In this document: piece after piece, positions 20,514-30,822 of the stretch
Layout: every line of letters starts with the position of its first letter
Numbering within the stretch: the first letter of the stretch is position 1
DNA from: Vaginimicrobium propionicum
Lineage (GTDB): Bacteria > Actinomycetota > Actinomycetes > Propionibacteriales > Propionibacteriaceae
Reading direction: 5' to 3'
Assembly (NCBI RefSeq): GCF_900155645.1
Contig: NZ_LT706985.1
Span: 1,054,001-1,118,000, forward strand
Length of the DNA stretch: 64,000 bases
Notes under the pieces: model-generated
Databases searched by the model: none
Seen by the model: only the letters and a program-made list of their open reading frames with translations
What the model was told of the DNA's origin: nothing
Made by a program: the position numbers and the translations under genes

Positions 20514-22304
20514 TCACAAATTCAGTTGGATTCGTCGTCCAGGAACAGCATCAATCAGTTCACGGGTGTAATCGCGCTGCGGATTATTGAAAATATCATC
20601 AGAAGAGCCAGATTCGACTAGCTTGCCATGTTCCATAACTGCAACGTCATCAGCAATCTGACGAACCACCGCCAAGTCGTGAGTGATGAACAGGTAGGAC
20701 AAGTTAAGCCTGGCTTGAAGATCATTTAGCAGGTGCAGAATCTGGTTTTGCACCAGCACATCTAAGGCTGAGACTGCCTCGTCCAAAACGACCACCTCGG
20801 GACGCAGAGCCAAAGCGCGAGCCACAGCTACGCGCTGACGTTGACCGCCAGACAACTCATTGGGGTAGCGACGCATAACCGAGCGCGGCAACGAAACCAA
20901 ATCAAGTAATTCGCTTACTCTGGCGGTACGTTCTGCCTTGGTACCGAGCTTGTGAACGAGTAGTGGCTCCTCAATAACACGATAAATGGAATACATCGGA
21001 TCCAAAGAACCATAGGGATTTTGGAAAACGACTTGTAGTCTGCGTCTAAGCTCAAATAACTCTTTGTCATTGAACTCTGAGCAATCCTGGCCTTTGAAGT
21101 ACACCTTGCCACTGGTTGGATTGAGCAGATTCAGAATCATATTGGCCACAGTCGATTTTCCTGAGCCAGACTCCCCCACTAAAGCCAAAGTAGTGCCGGT
21201 ACGCAATTTGAAACTTACGTCATCTACTGCCAGCAGCTTTTTAGCCTCACCTTTAGCACCTCGGACATCGAATTCTTTAGTGAGATTCTCAACACGAATA
21301 ATGTCTTCAGTCGAGGTACGGCCAGCTCCAGTTCCAGTCAACTCTTCGTCAGTAATTTGGATACCTCTGGCATGGGCAGACTCAATACGTGCAGACGCTA
21401 ACGACGGGGCAGCAGAAACTAATCGCTTAGTGTATGGGTGCTGAGGATGCTGCAGAATTTGCAGAGCCGGCCCGGATTCCACAATCCGTCCACGATGCAT
21501 AACCACCAACTGCTCGGCACGTTCAGCGGCAAGACCGAGATCGTGAGTGATAAACAACACTGCCGTACCCAATTCTGCTGTTAACTTAGCCAAGTGATCT
21601 AAGATCCGACGCTGAACGGTGACGTCCAAAGCGGAGGTCGGCTCATCAGCAATCAGCAATTTGGGATGGGCAGCCAAACCGATAGCGATTAACACACGCT
21701 GGCGCATACCACCAGAAAATTCGTGTGGAAATTGCTTGGCACGACGTTCTGCGTCCGGCAAACCAGCCTCTTCAAGCAAAGTAGCAACCCGCTGGCCAAC
21801 CTCTGATTTTGGCACCACATTATTTGCTTCTAGGGTCTCCGAGACCTGCTTGCCGATGCGTAGCACCGGATTCAAGTTAGTCATCGGATCTTGAGGCACC
21901 AAAGCAATTTTCGAGCCACGCAAGGCAACCCACTCATTGTTGCTAAGCGAAGTGATATCAGTACCGTCGAATTCAATTTTCCCGCCGGTCACTTCGCCTG
22001 TTCCAGGCAACAAACCGATAATAGCTGCGGCCGTGGTTGACTTACCCGAACCAGATTCACCAACTATAGCGACAGTCTGGCCAGGATAAATAGTTAAATT
22101 AGCGCCACGAACTGCCGGCACCATTCCAGTCGAAGACCGGAACTTAACTTCAAGATCAGTGATCTTAAGTAGTGGTTCAGCATCGTCAGGATGTATTTCT
22201 TCAGGTTCAGCACCCTCTAAAACGGTCTTTTCTACCGCTTTTTCGATTTCTTCCTCACTAAGTGAGGCGCGCTTAGGCGACTGCTGATCCATTGGTTCTG
22301 TCAT
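20514..22304 (-). CDS. Oligopeptide/dipeptide ABC transporter, fused double ATPase (DppD-DppF type)
   Basis: This 596-residue protein carries two complete ABC ATPase domains, each with Walker A (GESGSGKST at about 82-90 and 377-385). The signatures are FSGGMRQRV and LSGGQRQRV, with Walker B LLIADEPTSALD and VVVLDEAVSALD. Both domains have the C-terminal peptide-transporter extension (HPYTKRLVSAAP; QRDYTRELIDAVPG). Fusion of the DppD and DppF halves is common in Actinobacteria. An acidic extension of about 45 residues precedes the first domain. The start overlaps the permease stop by 4 bases (ATGA). It powers import of peptides delivered by the binding protein at 24559. Confidence 0.93.
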   Translation of the reverse strand: MTEPMDQQSPKRASLSEEEIEKAVEKTVLEGAEPEEIHPDDAEPLLKITDLEVKFRSSTGMVPAVRGANLTIYPGQTVAIVGESGSGKSTTAAAIIGLLPGTGEVTGGKIEFDGTDITSLSNNEWVALRGSKIALVPQDPMTNLNPVLRIGKQVSETLEANNVVPKSEVGQRVATLLEEAGLPDAERRAKQFPHEFSGGMRQRVLIAIGLAAHPKLLIADEPTSALDVTVQRRILDHLAKLTAELGTAVLFITHDLGLAAERAEQLVVMHRGRIVESGPALQILQHPQHPYTKRLVSAAPSLASARIESAHARGIQITDEELTGTGAGRTSTEDIIRVENLTKEFDVRGAKGEAKKLLAVDDVSFKLRTGTTLALVGESGSGKSTVANMILNLLNPTSGKVYFKGQDCSEFNDKELFELRRRLQVVFQNPYGSLDPMYSIYRVIEEPLLVHKLGTKAERTARVSELLDLVSLPRSVMRRYPNELSGGQRQRVAVARALALRPEVVVLDEAVSALDVLVQNQILHLLNDLQARLNLSYLFITHDLAVVRQIADDVAVMEHGKLVESGSSDDIFNNPQRDYTRELIDAVPGRRIQLNL

Positions 22305-23269
22305 TTCTTCACCTTCGGGTCGAGAGCTTCACGCACCACGTCACCCATCATGATGAAACTAAGCACAGTGACAGCCAGTGCAATAGCCGGATAGAACAAA
22401 ACCATCGGCTTGCTACGCAAAACATGTTGAGCAGCAGAAATATCATTACCCCATGACACAACGCTAGGCGGCAAACCGATACCCATGAAAGATAGCGACG
22501 CCTCGGCAACAATAAATGCCCCCAGCGCTACAGTCGCATAAACGATGATCGGGGCTGCCGCATTAGGCAGAATATGGCTGGTCAAGATACGCCAGCGGGA
22601 GGCTCCAGTAGCTCTAGCAGCGGTTACGTATTCCTCATTCTTAGCCGACATCACCGAGCCACGCGTGATGCGGGCGATCTGCGTCCAACCGAATAGCGAA
22701 AGCACGGTGATAACCATAAAAACGTTCCGGTTATCTTTGAACATCTGCATAAACACGATGGCAGCCAACAGCAGCGGAATCGCGAAGAAAATGTCGGTGA
22801 TACGGGATAGCAGGGCGTCTAGCCAACCACCAAGATAACCGGCAGCCGAGCCGACTGCAGCGCCGATTATGACCACGCAAATAGTGGTTACTACACCAAC
22901 CGTCACCGATGCCCTGGCGCCATAAATGACGCGGGCATAAATGTCACAACCTTGTTTGTTAAAGCCGAACGGGTGACCATCCGTTGGCCCAACCAAAGAA
23001 TTCTTTAGCTCACAAAATCTTGGATCAAGGGAGGTAAATAGCCCGGGGAAAGCAGACACAACAAGCGCCAAGACGATAATCGCTAACGAAACCCAGAACA
23101 GCGGGCGACGTCTAAGCATCTTCCAGGCTTCGCCCCACATCGAGGACGGCGCCGACTCGTCTGCCACCGCGTCTACCGCACCTAGTCCAGTCTCATCTAC
23201 GTCTGAAACGTAATGTGCCTGACCTGCACGAGTGCGCTCAATATTTGCGGAAGGAATGTGATTAGTCAT
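22301..23269 (-). CDS. Peptide ABC transporter permease (DppC type)
   Basis: This inner-membrane protein has a cytoplasmic N-terminal region of about 60 residues, then six predicted helices and the permease loop EEYVTAARATGASRWRILTSHILPN, which contacts the ATPase. The ATG at 23269 is chosen over an earlier in-frame start because GAGG precedes it and it overlaps the DppB stop (ATGACTAA), a standard coupling arrangement. It forms a heterodimer with the upstream permease. Confidence 0.92.
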   Translation of the reverse strand: MTNHIPSANIERTRAGQAHYVSDVDETGLGAVDAVADESAPSSMWGEAWKMLRRRPLFWVSLAIIVLALVVSAFPGLFTSLDPRFCELKNSLVGPTDGHPFGFNKQGCDIYARVIYGARASVTVGVVTTICVVIIGAAVGSAAGYLGGWLDALLSRITDIFFAIPLLLAAIVFMQMFKDNRNVFMVITVLSLFGWTQIARITRGSVMSAKNEEYVTAARATGASRWRILTSHILPNAAAPIIVYATVALGAFIVAEASLSFMGIGLPPSVVSWGNDISAAQHVLRSKPMVLFYPAIALAVTVLSFIMMGDVVREALDPKVKK

Positions 23270-24188
23270 AACGAATCCTCGGATCAATCACGGCGTAAAG
23301 CAGATCGACGATCAAATTAGCCAATATATAGACCAGCACCAACACCGTAGTGAAAGAGACCACGGTGGCTGGCTCGCCTTTCAGAATCGACTGCCACAAA
23401 GTACCGCCGACACCGTTGATGTTGAAGATGCCTTCAGTAATAATGGCTCCACCCATTAGGCCACCCAAGTCGCCACCTAAGAAAGTCACCACCGGAATTA
23501 ATGAATTTCGCAGAATGTGCCTACGCATCACCAAAGCATTAGGCAGCCCTTTGGCTCGGGCAGTACGCACATAATCAGCGGTGACATGTTCAGAAACTGA
23601 CTGTCTAGTCAAACGCAGCACATATGCCAAAGATTGCGCACCTAAAACTACAGCCGGCAAGGCCAACGTACGCACTGACACATTGGGGCCAACCGTAGGC
23701 GGCACCCAGCCCAATTTGATTCCAATCAAAAATTGCAAGACGAAGCCGATGACGAAGGTTGGCACCGAGATAAGTACCAACGAGAGCACCAGCACCGACG
23801 AGTCGAAAATGCCGCCACGGCGTCGCCCAGCGATAATGCCGAGGAAAATACCGAAAATTGCCTCGATAAGCAGGGCAAATATCGCCAGCTTAATAGTCAC
23901 TGGGAATGCTTGAGCCATCACATCAATGACTGGTCGGCCAGAGAAAGTGTTACCAAAATCTAGGGTGAAAACACCTTTCATATAAAGCACATACTGTAAC
24001 CAGAATGGTTTGTCGAGGTTGAAATCAGCCCTAATCCGATCCTGAACCTCAGGGCTAAGTGCGCGGTCACCTCCCAAGGCAGCTACCGGGTCACCCGGCA
24101 TCAGATAAACCATCGCGAAAAGCAGGAACGTGGCTCCGAAAAAGACCGGGATGGTCTGTAAGAGCCTTCGCCCGACATACCGGAGCAT
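23262..24188 (-). CDS. Peptide ABC transporter permease (DppB type)
   Basis: Six-helix permease with the standard N-terminus (MLRYVGRRLLQTIPVFFGAT), the periplasm-facing GDPVAALGGDRALSPE loop of the family, and the coupling loop ADYVRTARAKGLPNALVMRRHILRN. The ATG at 24188 follows AAGGA by seven bases; an in-frame TTG five codons upstream is less likely. It is the first permease after a 370-base gap containing a strong hairpin. Confidence 0.92.
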   Translation of the reverse strand: MLRYVGRRLLQTIPVFFGATFLLFAMVYLMPGDPVAALGGDRALSPEVQDRIRADFNLDKPFWLQYVLYMKGVFTLDFGNTFSGRPVIDVMAQAFPVTIKLAIFALLIEAIFGIFLGIIAGRRRGGIFDSSVLVLSLVLISVPTFVIGFVLQFLIGIKLGWVPPTVGPNVSVRTLALPAVVLGAQSLAYVLRLTRQSVSEHVTADYVRTARAKGLPNALVMRRHILRNSLIPVVTFLGGDLGGLMGGAIITEGIFNINGVGGTLWQSILKGEPATVVSFTTVLVLVYILANLIVDLLYAVIDPRIRYD

Positions 24189-24451
24189 AGACATTTCCTT
24201 CAATTAACCGTAGGTTTCCGAGCCATCCCAAGAATACTTGGGTCTTAACCCGACAACTTCACCTTAGGCCATTTCACTGAGCGCAGATTCCTTAGATCTG
24301 GCGCGTCCAGAAAACAACCGCTTAGTGGACAATACCTCAAAACCGCCTAGTTGAGCTACTACTTCAATAAGCGGACGACAAATAAACGCATTTTTATGCA
24401 CGAACTCCGCACAATTATGTGCAGGACAATGCCGCCAACAACTTAAACAAA

Positions 24452-24489
24452 GTTGTGCCGTAGGTTAGCGAACTAACCTACGGCACAAC
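24452..24489 (-). terminator. 17-bp hairpin with UUCG loop between binding protein and permease genes
   Basis: GTTGTGCCGTAGGTTAG pairs perfectly with CTAACCTACGGCACAAC across a four-base loop (TTCG on the minus strand), followed by TTTGTTTAAGTT. This is a strong factor-independent terminator or attenuator 70 bases past the substrate-binding protein gene. It would keep binding protein levels high relative to the transporter. The rest of 24189-24558 holds no gene. Confidence 0.85.
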
Positions 24490-24558
24490 CTCTTGTTAGA
24501 ACTGAGCTAAGTCGACGCTAAATAATCAGCCTGGCCGACTAGCTTAGATTCTCACCAA

Positions 24559-26205
24559 CTAGGCTTCTTTGGTGATCTTGTAGTAGACCGGCATGGAGTG
24601 CCAATCGAAGGCTACATTGTCAACCGCCTCAGACCAGCCACCATTGACATTGGCATACCACAGCGGAATAGCCGGCAGATCCTTGAACAGGATCTCCTGA
24701 GCCTGGTTCAGAATCTTGTGGGCTTCGTCCTGATCGGCGGTACCAGCAGCCTTAGACATCAAAGCATCAAAGTCAGGCGAAGAGTAATCGGCATCGTTAG
24801 AACCAGCGCCGGTCATGTAGATCGGGGCTAGGAAGTTGTAGATGCTCGGGTAGTCGGCCTGCCAGCCAGTACGGAAGGCGCCCTCGATGGTGCGGTTCGT
24901 AACGTCCTCACGCAAGGACTTGAAGTCCGCGTACGGCTTGCCTTCAGCTTCGATACCAAGAGTGTTCTTGATCGAGTTAGCGGTGGCGTCAACCCAGGTC
25001 TGGTGACCGCCATCAGAATTGTAAGCAATGGTGAATTTGCCCTCGAACTTCGAGATCTCGTCAGCCTTGGCCCACAGCTCCTTAGCCTTCTCAGGATCGT
25101 AAGTCAGCACATCGTTACCCTTGATCTTTGCGTCATAGCCAGGCAGAGCAGGTGAGCTGAACTCCTTAGCTGGGGTGCGGGTGCCACTGAAAGCAACCTT
25201 GGTGATTTCTTCGCGGTTAATGGCGTGTGACAACGCCTGACGACGCAGCTGGCCTTCTTCACCAGAGAAATGCTTCAGACCCATTGGAATGGTGAAGCTC
25301 TGGAAAACAGTGGTCAACTGGTTGACCGAACGGCCGTTCAGTTCATCCTCATAGGTCTCGAAAGCGGACTCAGGAACCTGGTCAATGACGTCCAAGTTGC
25401 CAGCCTGCAAGTCAGTATAAGCAGAATCTTGGTTGGTGTAGAAGATGAAGTTGATGCCGCCGTTCATCGCCTTACGGTCACCGTCATAGTTGGGGTTAGG
25501 CACCAACTGAAGCTGAACATTGTGCTCCCAAGCCGACTCGCTCTGATCCTTGAACATGTACGGGCCGTTGGCAACCGGATTGTTGCCAACCGTTGCTGCA
25601 CCATTTTCCGGATCGTCGGCGATGGTCTTTAGCGAAGCGTCAGCAATCGGGTAGAAGGCGCTGTAGCCCAGGCGAGCCGGGAAGTCCGACTCAGCTTGCT
25701 TCAGTTTGATAGTGAAAGTGTGGTCGTCCACAACTTCCAAGCCAGTCAAATCACCGGTGCCATCTACGGAGGCGCCCTCAATCGGCTCAAAGAAGTTTGA
25801 GCTTAGCATTCCGTTTTTAGCGCCAAGCTTCCAAGCCTCGACGAAGTTATTGGCTTTCACCTCAGTGTCGTCCGCGAACTTCTTGCCTTCTTTCAACTTC
25901 ACCGTCCAGGTGATGTTGTCTTCGGATTCCACCGATTCGGCGAGCTCAAGCTTCGCTTCGCCATTAACGTCGTAATAGTAGAGCCCAGCAAAAAGCAGGT
26001 CAGCGATACGTCCGCCGCCGGTCTCGTTAATGTCTGCCGGAATGAACGGGCGCTGCGGCTCAGTGCCGTTAGCTAGCACGATGCCAGTAGTCGCCTCGCC
26101 GGACTTGGTATTGGATTTGTTATCGCCCGTAGCGGCACCACTGCAAGCAGAAAGCGCTAGAGCGAGAACGGCAGTAGCTGCCAGTAAAGACTTCTTCAGT
26201 CCCAT
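24559..26205 (-). CDS. Peptide-binding lipoprotein of ABC transporter (SBP family 5)
   Basis: This 548-residue extracellular solute-binding lipoprotein has a signal peptide with lipobox LSAC (Cys 21). It is followed by the family 5 fold (EPQRPFIPADINETGGGRIADLLFAGLY cut short here as EPQRPFIPADIN and ADLLFAGLY), TWTVKLKEGKKFADDTEVKA, and RRQALSHAINREEI. It captures oligopeptides for the DppBC/DF transporter encoded downstream. The ATG at 26205 is chosen because GAGGAGAG precedes it and it places the lipobox correctly; a longer upstream frame does not fit a signal peptide. Confidence 0.93.
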   Translation of the reverse strand: MGLKKSLLAATAVLALALSACSGAATGDNKSNTKSGEATTGIVLANGTEPQRPFIPADINETGGGRIADLLFAGLYYYDVNGEAKLELAESVESEDNITWTVKLKEGKKFADDTEVKANNFVEAWKLGAKNGMLSSNFFEPIEGASVDGTGDLTGLEVVDDHTFTIKLKQAESDFPARLGYSAFYPIADASLKTIADDPENGAATVGNNPVANGPYMFKDQSESAWEHNVQLQLVPNPNYDGDRKAMNGGINFIFYTNQDSAYTDLQAGNLDVIDQVPESAFETYEDELNGRSVNQLTTVFQSFTIPMGLKHFSGEEGQLRRQALSHAINREEITKVAFSGTRTPAKEFSSPALPGYDAKIKGNDVLTYDPEKAKELWAKADEISKFEGKFTIAYNSDGGHQTWVDATANSIKNTLGIEAEGKPYADFKSLREDVTNRTIEGAFRTGWQADYPSIYNFLAPIYMTGAGSNDADYSSPDFDALMSKAAGTADQDEAHKILNQAQEILFKDLPAIPLWYANVNGGWSEAVDNVAFDWHSMPVYYKITKEA

Positions 26206-26248
26206 ACTCTCTCCTCTTGTTTCCGTCTCCCATGGCGGGAAGACGGTT

Positions 26249-26278
26249 CTGATAATCCTGATCGGTAGCCACATTCAA
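26249..26278 (-). promoter_or_regulatory. Candidate promoter of the peptide transporter operon
   Basis: TTGAAT (26273-26278), 18 bases, TATCAG (26249-26254) on the minus strand, about 45 bases before the binding protein start. The stretch 26206-26550 holds no gene, only this candidate and the rplO terminator. Confidence 0.35.
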
Positions 26279-26495
26279 TAGCCCTGCGACCAGGTTTGCC
26301 GCACAAACACTGAGTTTGCCCAACGTTGTTAAAGCGCGGTCAAAGAGTCAGCAACTCACTTTAGCCAACCAGTCACCAAAAAAGTATTTTGTTTAAGGCT
26401 ATTGGCAACTTCGTAACGACATTGTGATGATTCAACCATCAAATACCGGCACTAATTTGGAACGAAAGTGGTGCTCTACTTTAGCCAAACAAATA

Positions 26496-26535
26496 CATCG
26501 AGGGTCGCCAAGGCTACCCTCGACGACCCTCGATG
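26496..26535 (-). terminator. Terminator after rplO
   Basis: CATCGAGGGTCG pairs with CGACCCTCGATG over a 16-base loop, followed on the minus strand by TGTATTTGTTTGG. It lies 16 bases past the rplO stop codon and ends the spc ribosomal unit before the inserted transporter operon. Confidence 0.8.
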
Positions 26536-26550
26536 ACTACGTGAAACGGC

Positions 26551-26994
26551 TTATAGCTCAGTTACTGAGCCACCAGCTTTCTCAATCTTCTCTTTTGCCG
26601 AAGCAGAGAACTTATTAGCGCTCACATTAACTTTGACGTTAATTTCGCCTTCGCCAAGGATTTTGACTGGGCAATCGGCGCGTACTGCTCCCTTGGCTAC
26701 CAAATCGGCAACAGTTATGTCGCCGCCTTCTGGGAAAAGCTCGCCCAACTTGGACAAGTTAACCACTTGGTAGCTAACACGGAACGGGTTCTGGAAGCCT
26801 GGCAACTTAGGCAACCGCATATGCAACGGCATTTGGCCACCCTCGAAGAGCTCGGGCACATTCTTACGTGCTCCAGTTCCTTTAGTGCCACGGCCAGCAG
26901 TTTTGCCACCTTTACCGGCTTCGCCACGGGCGAGACGCTTGGCAGATTTCTTAGCACCCGGTGCTGGACGCAGGTCATGAATCTGAATTGCCAT
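26551..26994 (-). CDS. rplO: 50S ribosomal protein L15
   Basis: Late assembly protein of the large subunit, 147 residues. Signatures are [20 protein letters not shown], the glycine-rich [17 protein letters not shown], and [11 protein letters not shown]. The ATG at 26994 gives the normal length and N-terminus; upstream codons in this frame belong to the rpmD overlap region. Confidence 0.97.
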   Translation of the reverse strand: MAIQIHDLRPAPGAKKSAKRLARGEAGKGGKTAGRGTKGTGARKNVPELFEGGQMPLHMRLPKLPGFQNPFRVSYQVVNLSKLGELFPEGGDITVADLVAKGAVRADCPVKILGEGEINVKVNVSANKFSASAKEKIEKAGGSVTEL

Positions 26995-26996
26995 TC

Positions 26997-27179
26997 TCAC
27001 TTCACCTCTTCCACAGTTACCAGATGACGCACTGCACGACACATACCACGAATTTCGGGCACGTCTTGCTTAATCACCTCGTGGCCGATCCGTCGTAAGC
27101 CGAGAGCGCGCAAGGTTGCCCTAGTGGCTGGCTTTTCACCGATCGACGACTTTACTTGCTTAACTTTCAGTTGCGCCAT
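26997..27179 (-). CDS. rpmD: 50S ribosomal protein L30
   Basis: This 60-residue large-subunit protein begins [16 protein letters not shown] and has the family core [17 protein letters not shown]. The start overlaps the rpsE stop by one base (TAATG). Confidence 0.96.
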   Translation of the reverse strand: MAQLKVKQVKSSIGEKPATRATLRALGLRRIGHEVIKQDVPEIRGMCRAVRHLVTVEEVK

Positions 27180-27787
27180 TACGAAGCCACCTCTTCTTGC
27201 TGCGCCTTCAGCAGGGAGGCTGGGGCAATATCCGCAACATCCTTGCCGCGACGGCGGGCTACTTCTTCCGGGCCTTCCAGCATCTTCAACGCGCTAACAC
27301 AAGCATGCACAACGTTGACAGCATTTGCTGAGCCTAGGGACTTGGCGAGCACATCGCCTACGCCAGCGCATTCCAAAACGGCGCGGGCAGCCCCGCCGGC
27401 GATGACGCCAGTACCGGGGGCGGCCGGACGCAGCATCACAACACCGGCACCGGCATGGCCTTGTACCGGATGTGGAATAGTGCGCTGAATACGTGGCACG
27501 CGGAAGAAGTGTTTCTTAGCTTCCTCTACGCCCTTAGAAATAGCGGTTGGTACTTCCTTGGCTTTGCCATAGCCGATTCCGACCGAACCATTGCCGTCAC
27601 CGACGACAACTAGCGCGGTAAAGCTGAATCGACGTCCACCTTTGACCACTTTAGCTACGCGGTTAATCGCTACCACGCGCTCTAGGTACTCGTTTTTATT
27701 GCGATCGTCATTGCCGCGGTTCCGACGGTCATCTCGGCCGCGACGCTCGCTGCCCTGGCCGCGTTCACGGCGTGGGGTTTCACTCAT
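27179..27787 (-). CDS. rpsE: 30S ribosomal protein S5
   Basis: Small-subunit protein important for decoding accuracy, 202 residues. A charged Arg/Asp/Asn-rich N-terminal extension (about 30 residues) precedes the double-stranded RNA-binding motif ([38 protein letters not shown]) and the C-terminal domain. Confidence 0.97.
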   Translation of the reverse strand: MSETPRRERGQGSERRGRDDRRNRGNDDRNKNEYLERVVAINRVAKVVKGGRRFSFTALVVVGDGNGSVGIGYGKAKEVPTAISKGVEEAKKHFFRVPRIQRTIPHPVQGHAGAGVVMLRPAAPGTGVIAGGAARAVLECAGVGDVLAKSLGSANAVNVVHACVSALKMLEGPEEVARRRGKDVADIAPASLLKAQQEEVAS

Positions 27788-27804
27788 CGTCTCTTACCTT
27801 TCCG

Positions 27805-28188
27805 TCAGAGTCCCAGACCAGCCTCGCGGGCTGCATCAGCCAACGCGGCGATTCGTCCATGATATTTGTTACCGGCACGGTCAAAAACCACCTGGTCGAT
27901 ACCAGCTTTCTTAGCGCGCTCAGCAATCAATTCACCGACACGCTTAGCCTTGGCAGTTTTGTCGCCAGACATATCGCGCAATTCTGCCTCCATAGTGGAC
28001 GCAGACACCAGCGTGTTACCGGCAACGTCATCAATAACCTGCACCAGAATATGCCGCGAGCTACGGGTGACCACCATGCGCGGACGCTGCGGATAGCCGA
28101 AAATCTTCTTCCGGCCACGAAGCGCGCGACGCTGGCGGGCAGCCGTCTTAGCGGAGCGGCCCTTCACTGGCTTAATTGAGATAGCCAT
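27805..28188 (-). CDS. rplR: 50S ribosomal protein L18
   Basis: Binds 5S rRNA, 127 residues. Visible core: [35 protein letters not shown] and the C-terminal [20 protein letters not shown]. The start codon overlaps the rplF stop by one base. Confidence 0.97.
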   Translation of the reverse strand: MAISIKPVKGRSAKTAARQRRALRGRKKIFGYPQRPRMVVTRSSRHILVQVIDDVAGNTLVSASTMEAELRDMSGDKTAKAKRVGELIAERAKKAGIDQVVFDRAGNKYHGRIAALADAAREAGLGL

Positions 28189-28727
28189 TACTTACCAGCC
28201 TTTCCAGCCTTGCGGCGCACGTACTCGCCCTGGTAGCGAATGCCCTTGCCCTTATAGGGTTCTGGCTTGCGCAGCTTGCGAATATTTGCTGCGGTTTCAC
28301 CAACAACCTGCTTGTCTATCCCACGGATATGCATGCGGGTTGCGGTTTCCACCTCGAAAGTGACGCCTTCAGGAGCATCAACAATAACGGGGTGGCTAAA
28401 TCCCAGCGAGAATTCAATTTGGGTCGGAGATTTCTGAATAACACGGTAACCAACGCCAACAATTTCCAAGGTCTTGGAATAACCCTCGGTGACCCCAACG
28501 ACCATGTTATTAATCAGCGTGCGAGTTAAACCGTGCAACGCACGAGAATCCCGTTCATCATCAGGACGGCTAACCAATAGCTGGTCACCTTCGGCAACCA
28601 CCGTGATTGGTTCAGCAATGCAGTGGCTGAGTTCACCCTTAGGACCCTTAACTGCGACATTGCTGCCGTCAATTTTTACCTCAACCCCGGACGGGACGGT
28701 GATTGGGAGTCTGCCAATTCTAGACAT
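28188..28727 (-). CDS. rplF: 50S ribosomal protein L6
   Basis: Two-domain large-subunit protein of 179 residues near the factor-binding site. Signatures: [20 protein letters not shown] at the start and [20 protein letters not shown] near the end. Confidence 0.97.
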   Translation of the reverse strand: MSRIGRLPITVPSGVEVKIDGSNVAVKGPKGELSHCIAEPITVVAEGDQLLVSRPDDERDSRALHGLTRTLINNMVVGVTEGYSKTLEIVGVGYRVIQKSPTQIEFSLGFSHPVIVDAPEGVTFEVETATRMHIRGIDKQVVGETAANIRKLRKPEPYKGKGIRYQGEYVRRKAGKAGK

Positions 28728-28747
28728 ATGTTCTTACTCCCTTCCCG

Positions 28748-29155
28748 TTACCAGACGTAGGCGAGCACTTCGCCGCCCACAGATTTCTCGTGAGCCTGCC
28801 TGTCAGTCATCAAACCTTGTGAGGTTGAGATGATAGCGATACCCAAACCACCTAAAACACGAGGTAGATTGTTGGATTTCGCGTAGACACGCAAACCTGG
28901 CTTCGAAATCCGCTTCAGCCCCGCGATGGAGCGTTGCCGATCGTCGCCATATTTCAGTGTGATATTTAGAGTTTTGCCAACCTGTCCAGCGGACGGCTCA
29001 CGAACCTCGAAATCAGCGATATAGCCCTCATCTTTCAAGATCTCAGCGATTCCAGCTTTAATCTTGGAGTGCGGCATAGACGTCTGATCAAGGAAAGCCT
29101 GATTGGCGTTGCGCAGACGAGTCAACATGTCTGCTATCGGATCAGTCATTGTCAT
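28748..29155 (-). CDS. rpsH: 30S ribosomal protein S8
   Basis: 16S rRNA-binding assembly protein. The N-terminus ([19 protein letters not shown]) and C-terminus ([24 protein letters not shown]) match the family. Two in-frame ATGs two codons apart are both possible; the second gives the more usual N-terminus. Confidence 0.97.
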   Translation of the reverse strand: MTMTDPIADMLTRLRNANQAFLDQTSMPHSKIKAGIAEILKDEGYIADFEVREPSAGQVGKTLNITLKYGDDRQRSIAGLKRISKPGLRVYAKSNNLPRVLGGLGIAIISTSQGLMTDRQAHEKSVGGEVLAYVW

Positions 29156-29230
29156 GGCTGTTTAAGCCTCTTTCTCGCAGCGGTTTCCTTATCTTAAGGA
29201 CCTGCCGCGCGTTGATTTAGTGGTGAAAAA

Positions 29231-29416
29231 TCACCAGGACGACTTGGTAACGCCAGGCAGCTCGCCCTTATGGGCTAGCTCACGCAGGCAGATGCGACAA
29301 AGCCCGAACTTGCGGTAAACGGACTTGGGACGCCCGCAGCGACGGCAGCGGGTGTAAGCGCGCACAGCAAACTTTGGTTTGCGAGCCTGCTTGACCTTTA
29401 ATGCGGTCTTAGCCAT
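29231..29416 (-). CDS. rpsN: 30S ribosomal protein S14, zinc-binding type
   Basis: A 61-residue short S14 with the zinc ligands intact (CRRC about residue 24-27 and CRIC about 40-43). This zinc-containing type is the usual copy in spc operons of Gram-positive bacteria. Confidence 0.96.
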   Translation of the reverse strand: MAKTALKVKQARKPKFAVRAYTRCRRCGRPKSVYRKFGLCRICLRELAHKGELPGVTKSSW

Positions 29417-29425
29417 TAGTCAGCC

Positions 29426-30085
29426 TCACTTCCTATTGCCGAGGTAGAACGGGCGGCGACGCTTCGGGGTTTTCGGATCGTCCTTCTCTTTGAAGGGGAA
29501 ACCGAGCTGAACCAACAGCTCGCGACCCTCAGCATCTGTCTTAGCGCTAGTAACGAACGTGATATCCATGCCGCGTAGGCGATCAATCGTGTCTGGATCG
29601 ATCTCTAAGAACATAACCTGCTCATTGAGACCGAAAGTATAGTTACCGTTGCCATCGAATTGATTAGAGTTCAAACCTCTAAAGTCGCGGATTCTCGGTA
29701 GCGCCAACGTCAGCAGCCGGTCAGCAAATTCCCACATCCGGTCGCCACGCAAAGTAACATGACACCCAATTGCCTGCCCCTCACGCAGCTTAAACTGCGC
29801 AATAGACTTACGAGCCTTATTAACCTGCGGCTTTTGGCCGGTAATAAGCGTCAGATCACGTAAAGCACCGTCAAGCACCTTCGAGTCATGAGCGGCATCC
29901 CCGACACCCATGTTGACTACAATCTTCGTCAAACCTGGGATTAGCATCGGGTTGTCATAGTGGAATTTATCCTTCAGCGCCTGGCGAATTTCTTCGCGAT
30001 AGCGCTTCTTCAAGCGAGGCATCTCTTCTGCACTGGCGCGGACGTTTTCTGCGGCCTTAACTTGCGAAGTTCTTGCGCGAGCCAT
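29426..30085 (-). CDS. rplE: 50S ribosomal protein L5
   Basis: Binds 5S rRNA and contacts the P-site tRNA. The core contains [39 protein letters not shown] and [19 protein letters not shown]. The 219 residues are longer than the E. coli form because of an N-terminal extension of roughly 25 residues; a start further in (Met 22) is possible but lacks support. It overlaps the rplX stop by one base. Confidence 0.96.
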   Translation of the reverse strand: MARARTSQVKAAENVRASAEEMPRLKKRYREEIRQALKDKFHYDNPMLIPGLTKIVVNMGVGDAAHDSKVLDGALRDLTLITGQKPQVNKARKSIAQFKLREGQAIGCHVTLRGDRMWEFADRLLTLALPRIRDFRGLNSNQFDGNGNYTFGLNEQVMFLEIDPDTIDRLRGMDITFVTSAKTDAEGRELLVQLGFPFKEKDDPKTPKRRRPFYLGNRK

Positions 30086-30453
30086 CAGATCTCCTTCCCA
30101 GTTTTACGAGCGATACGCACTCCCCTAGTGCCCTGATACTCAGAGCCGTCAGGACGAGTTTTCGTTACCTCAACACGCTTCTTACCTATGCGAGTGACAA
30201 CTTCATTGCCATCTTCGTCACGAACCACCAATTGCACGTTTGACGCGTGAATCGGTGCCTCTGAACTTACGATGCCACCTTTGACGACGGCACCAGTCGA
30301 AGGGTTCGTGGTGTCCTTGACGTGGCGCTTAACGATGTTGGCACCCTGGACAGTCACCCGATCCCGATTACGGTCAATGCCGATAATCTCGCCGACGACA
30401 CCCTTATCTTTACCGGCGATAACCTTGACGCGATCTCCTTTACGGAACTTCAT
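30085..30453 (-). CDS. rplX: 50S ribosomal protein L24
   Basis: Assembly initiator of the large subunit with a KOW motif ([20 protein letters not shown]), then [18 protein letters not shown]. The 122 residues are normal for Actinobacteria. It abuts rplN. Confidence 0.97.
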   Translation of the reverse strand: MKFRKGDRVKVIAGKDKGVVGEIIGIDRNRDRVTVQGANIVKRHVKDTTNPSTGAVVKGGIVSSEAPIHASNVQLVVRDEDGNEVVTRIGKKRVEVTKTRPDGSEYQGTRGVRIARKTGKEI

Positions 30454-30822
30454 CTAGATCACCTCCGGAGCCAGCGACACGATACGCATATAGCGCTTGT
30501 CGCGTAACTCTCGGGCTACTGGCCCGAAGATACGGGTGCCACGAGGCTCCCCGTCGTTCTTGATTAGTACGGCGGCATTCTCATCGAATTTGATGTAGGA
30601 GCCGTCAACACGACGGTGTTCCTTTGCCGTACGGACAATCACTGCGCGCACGACTTCACCTTCCTTGACGTTACCGCCAGGGATGGCGTCCTTGACCGAC
30701 GCCACAATGGTGTCGCCAAGGCCCGCGTAGCGACGTCCAGAACCGCCGAGCACACGAATACAAAGGAGTTCCTTTGCGCCCGTGTTGTCGGCGACCTTAA
30801 GTCGCGATTCCTGCTGGATCAT
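30454..30822 (-). CDS. rplN: 50S ribosomal protein L14
   Basis: This 122-residue protein at the subunit interface contains [19 protein letters not shown] at the start, and [20 protein letters not shown]. It is the first gene of the spc unit here. Because a strong terminator and an unrelated gene lie upstream, it must have its own promoter within 30823-31048 or be read through from 31049. Confidence 0.97.
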   Translation of the reverse strand: MIQQESRLKVADNTGAKELLCIRVLGGSGRRYAGLGDTIVASVKDAIPGGNVKEGEVVRAVIVRTAKEHRRVDGSYIKFDENAAVLIKNDGEPRGTRIFGPVARELRDKRYMRIVSLAPEVI

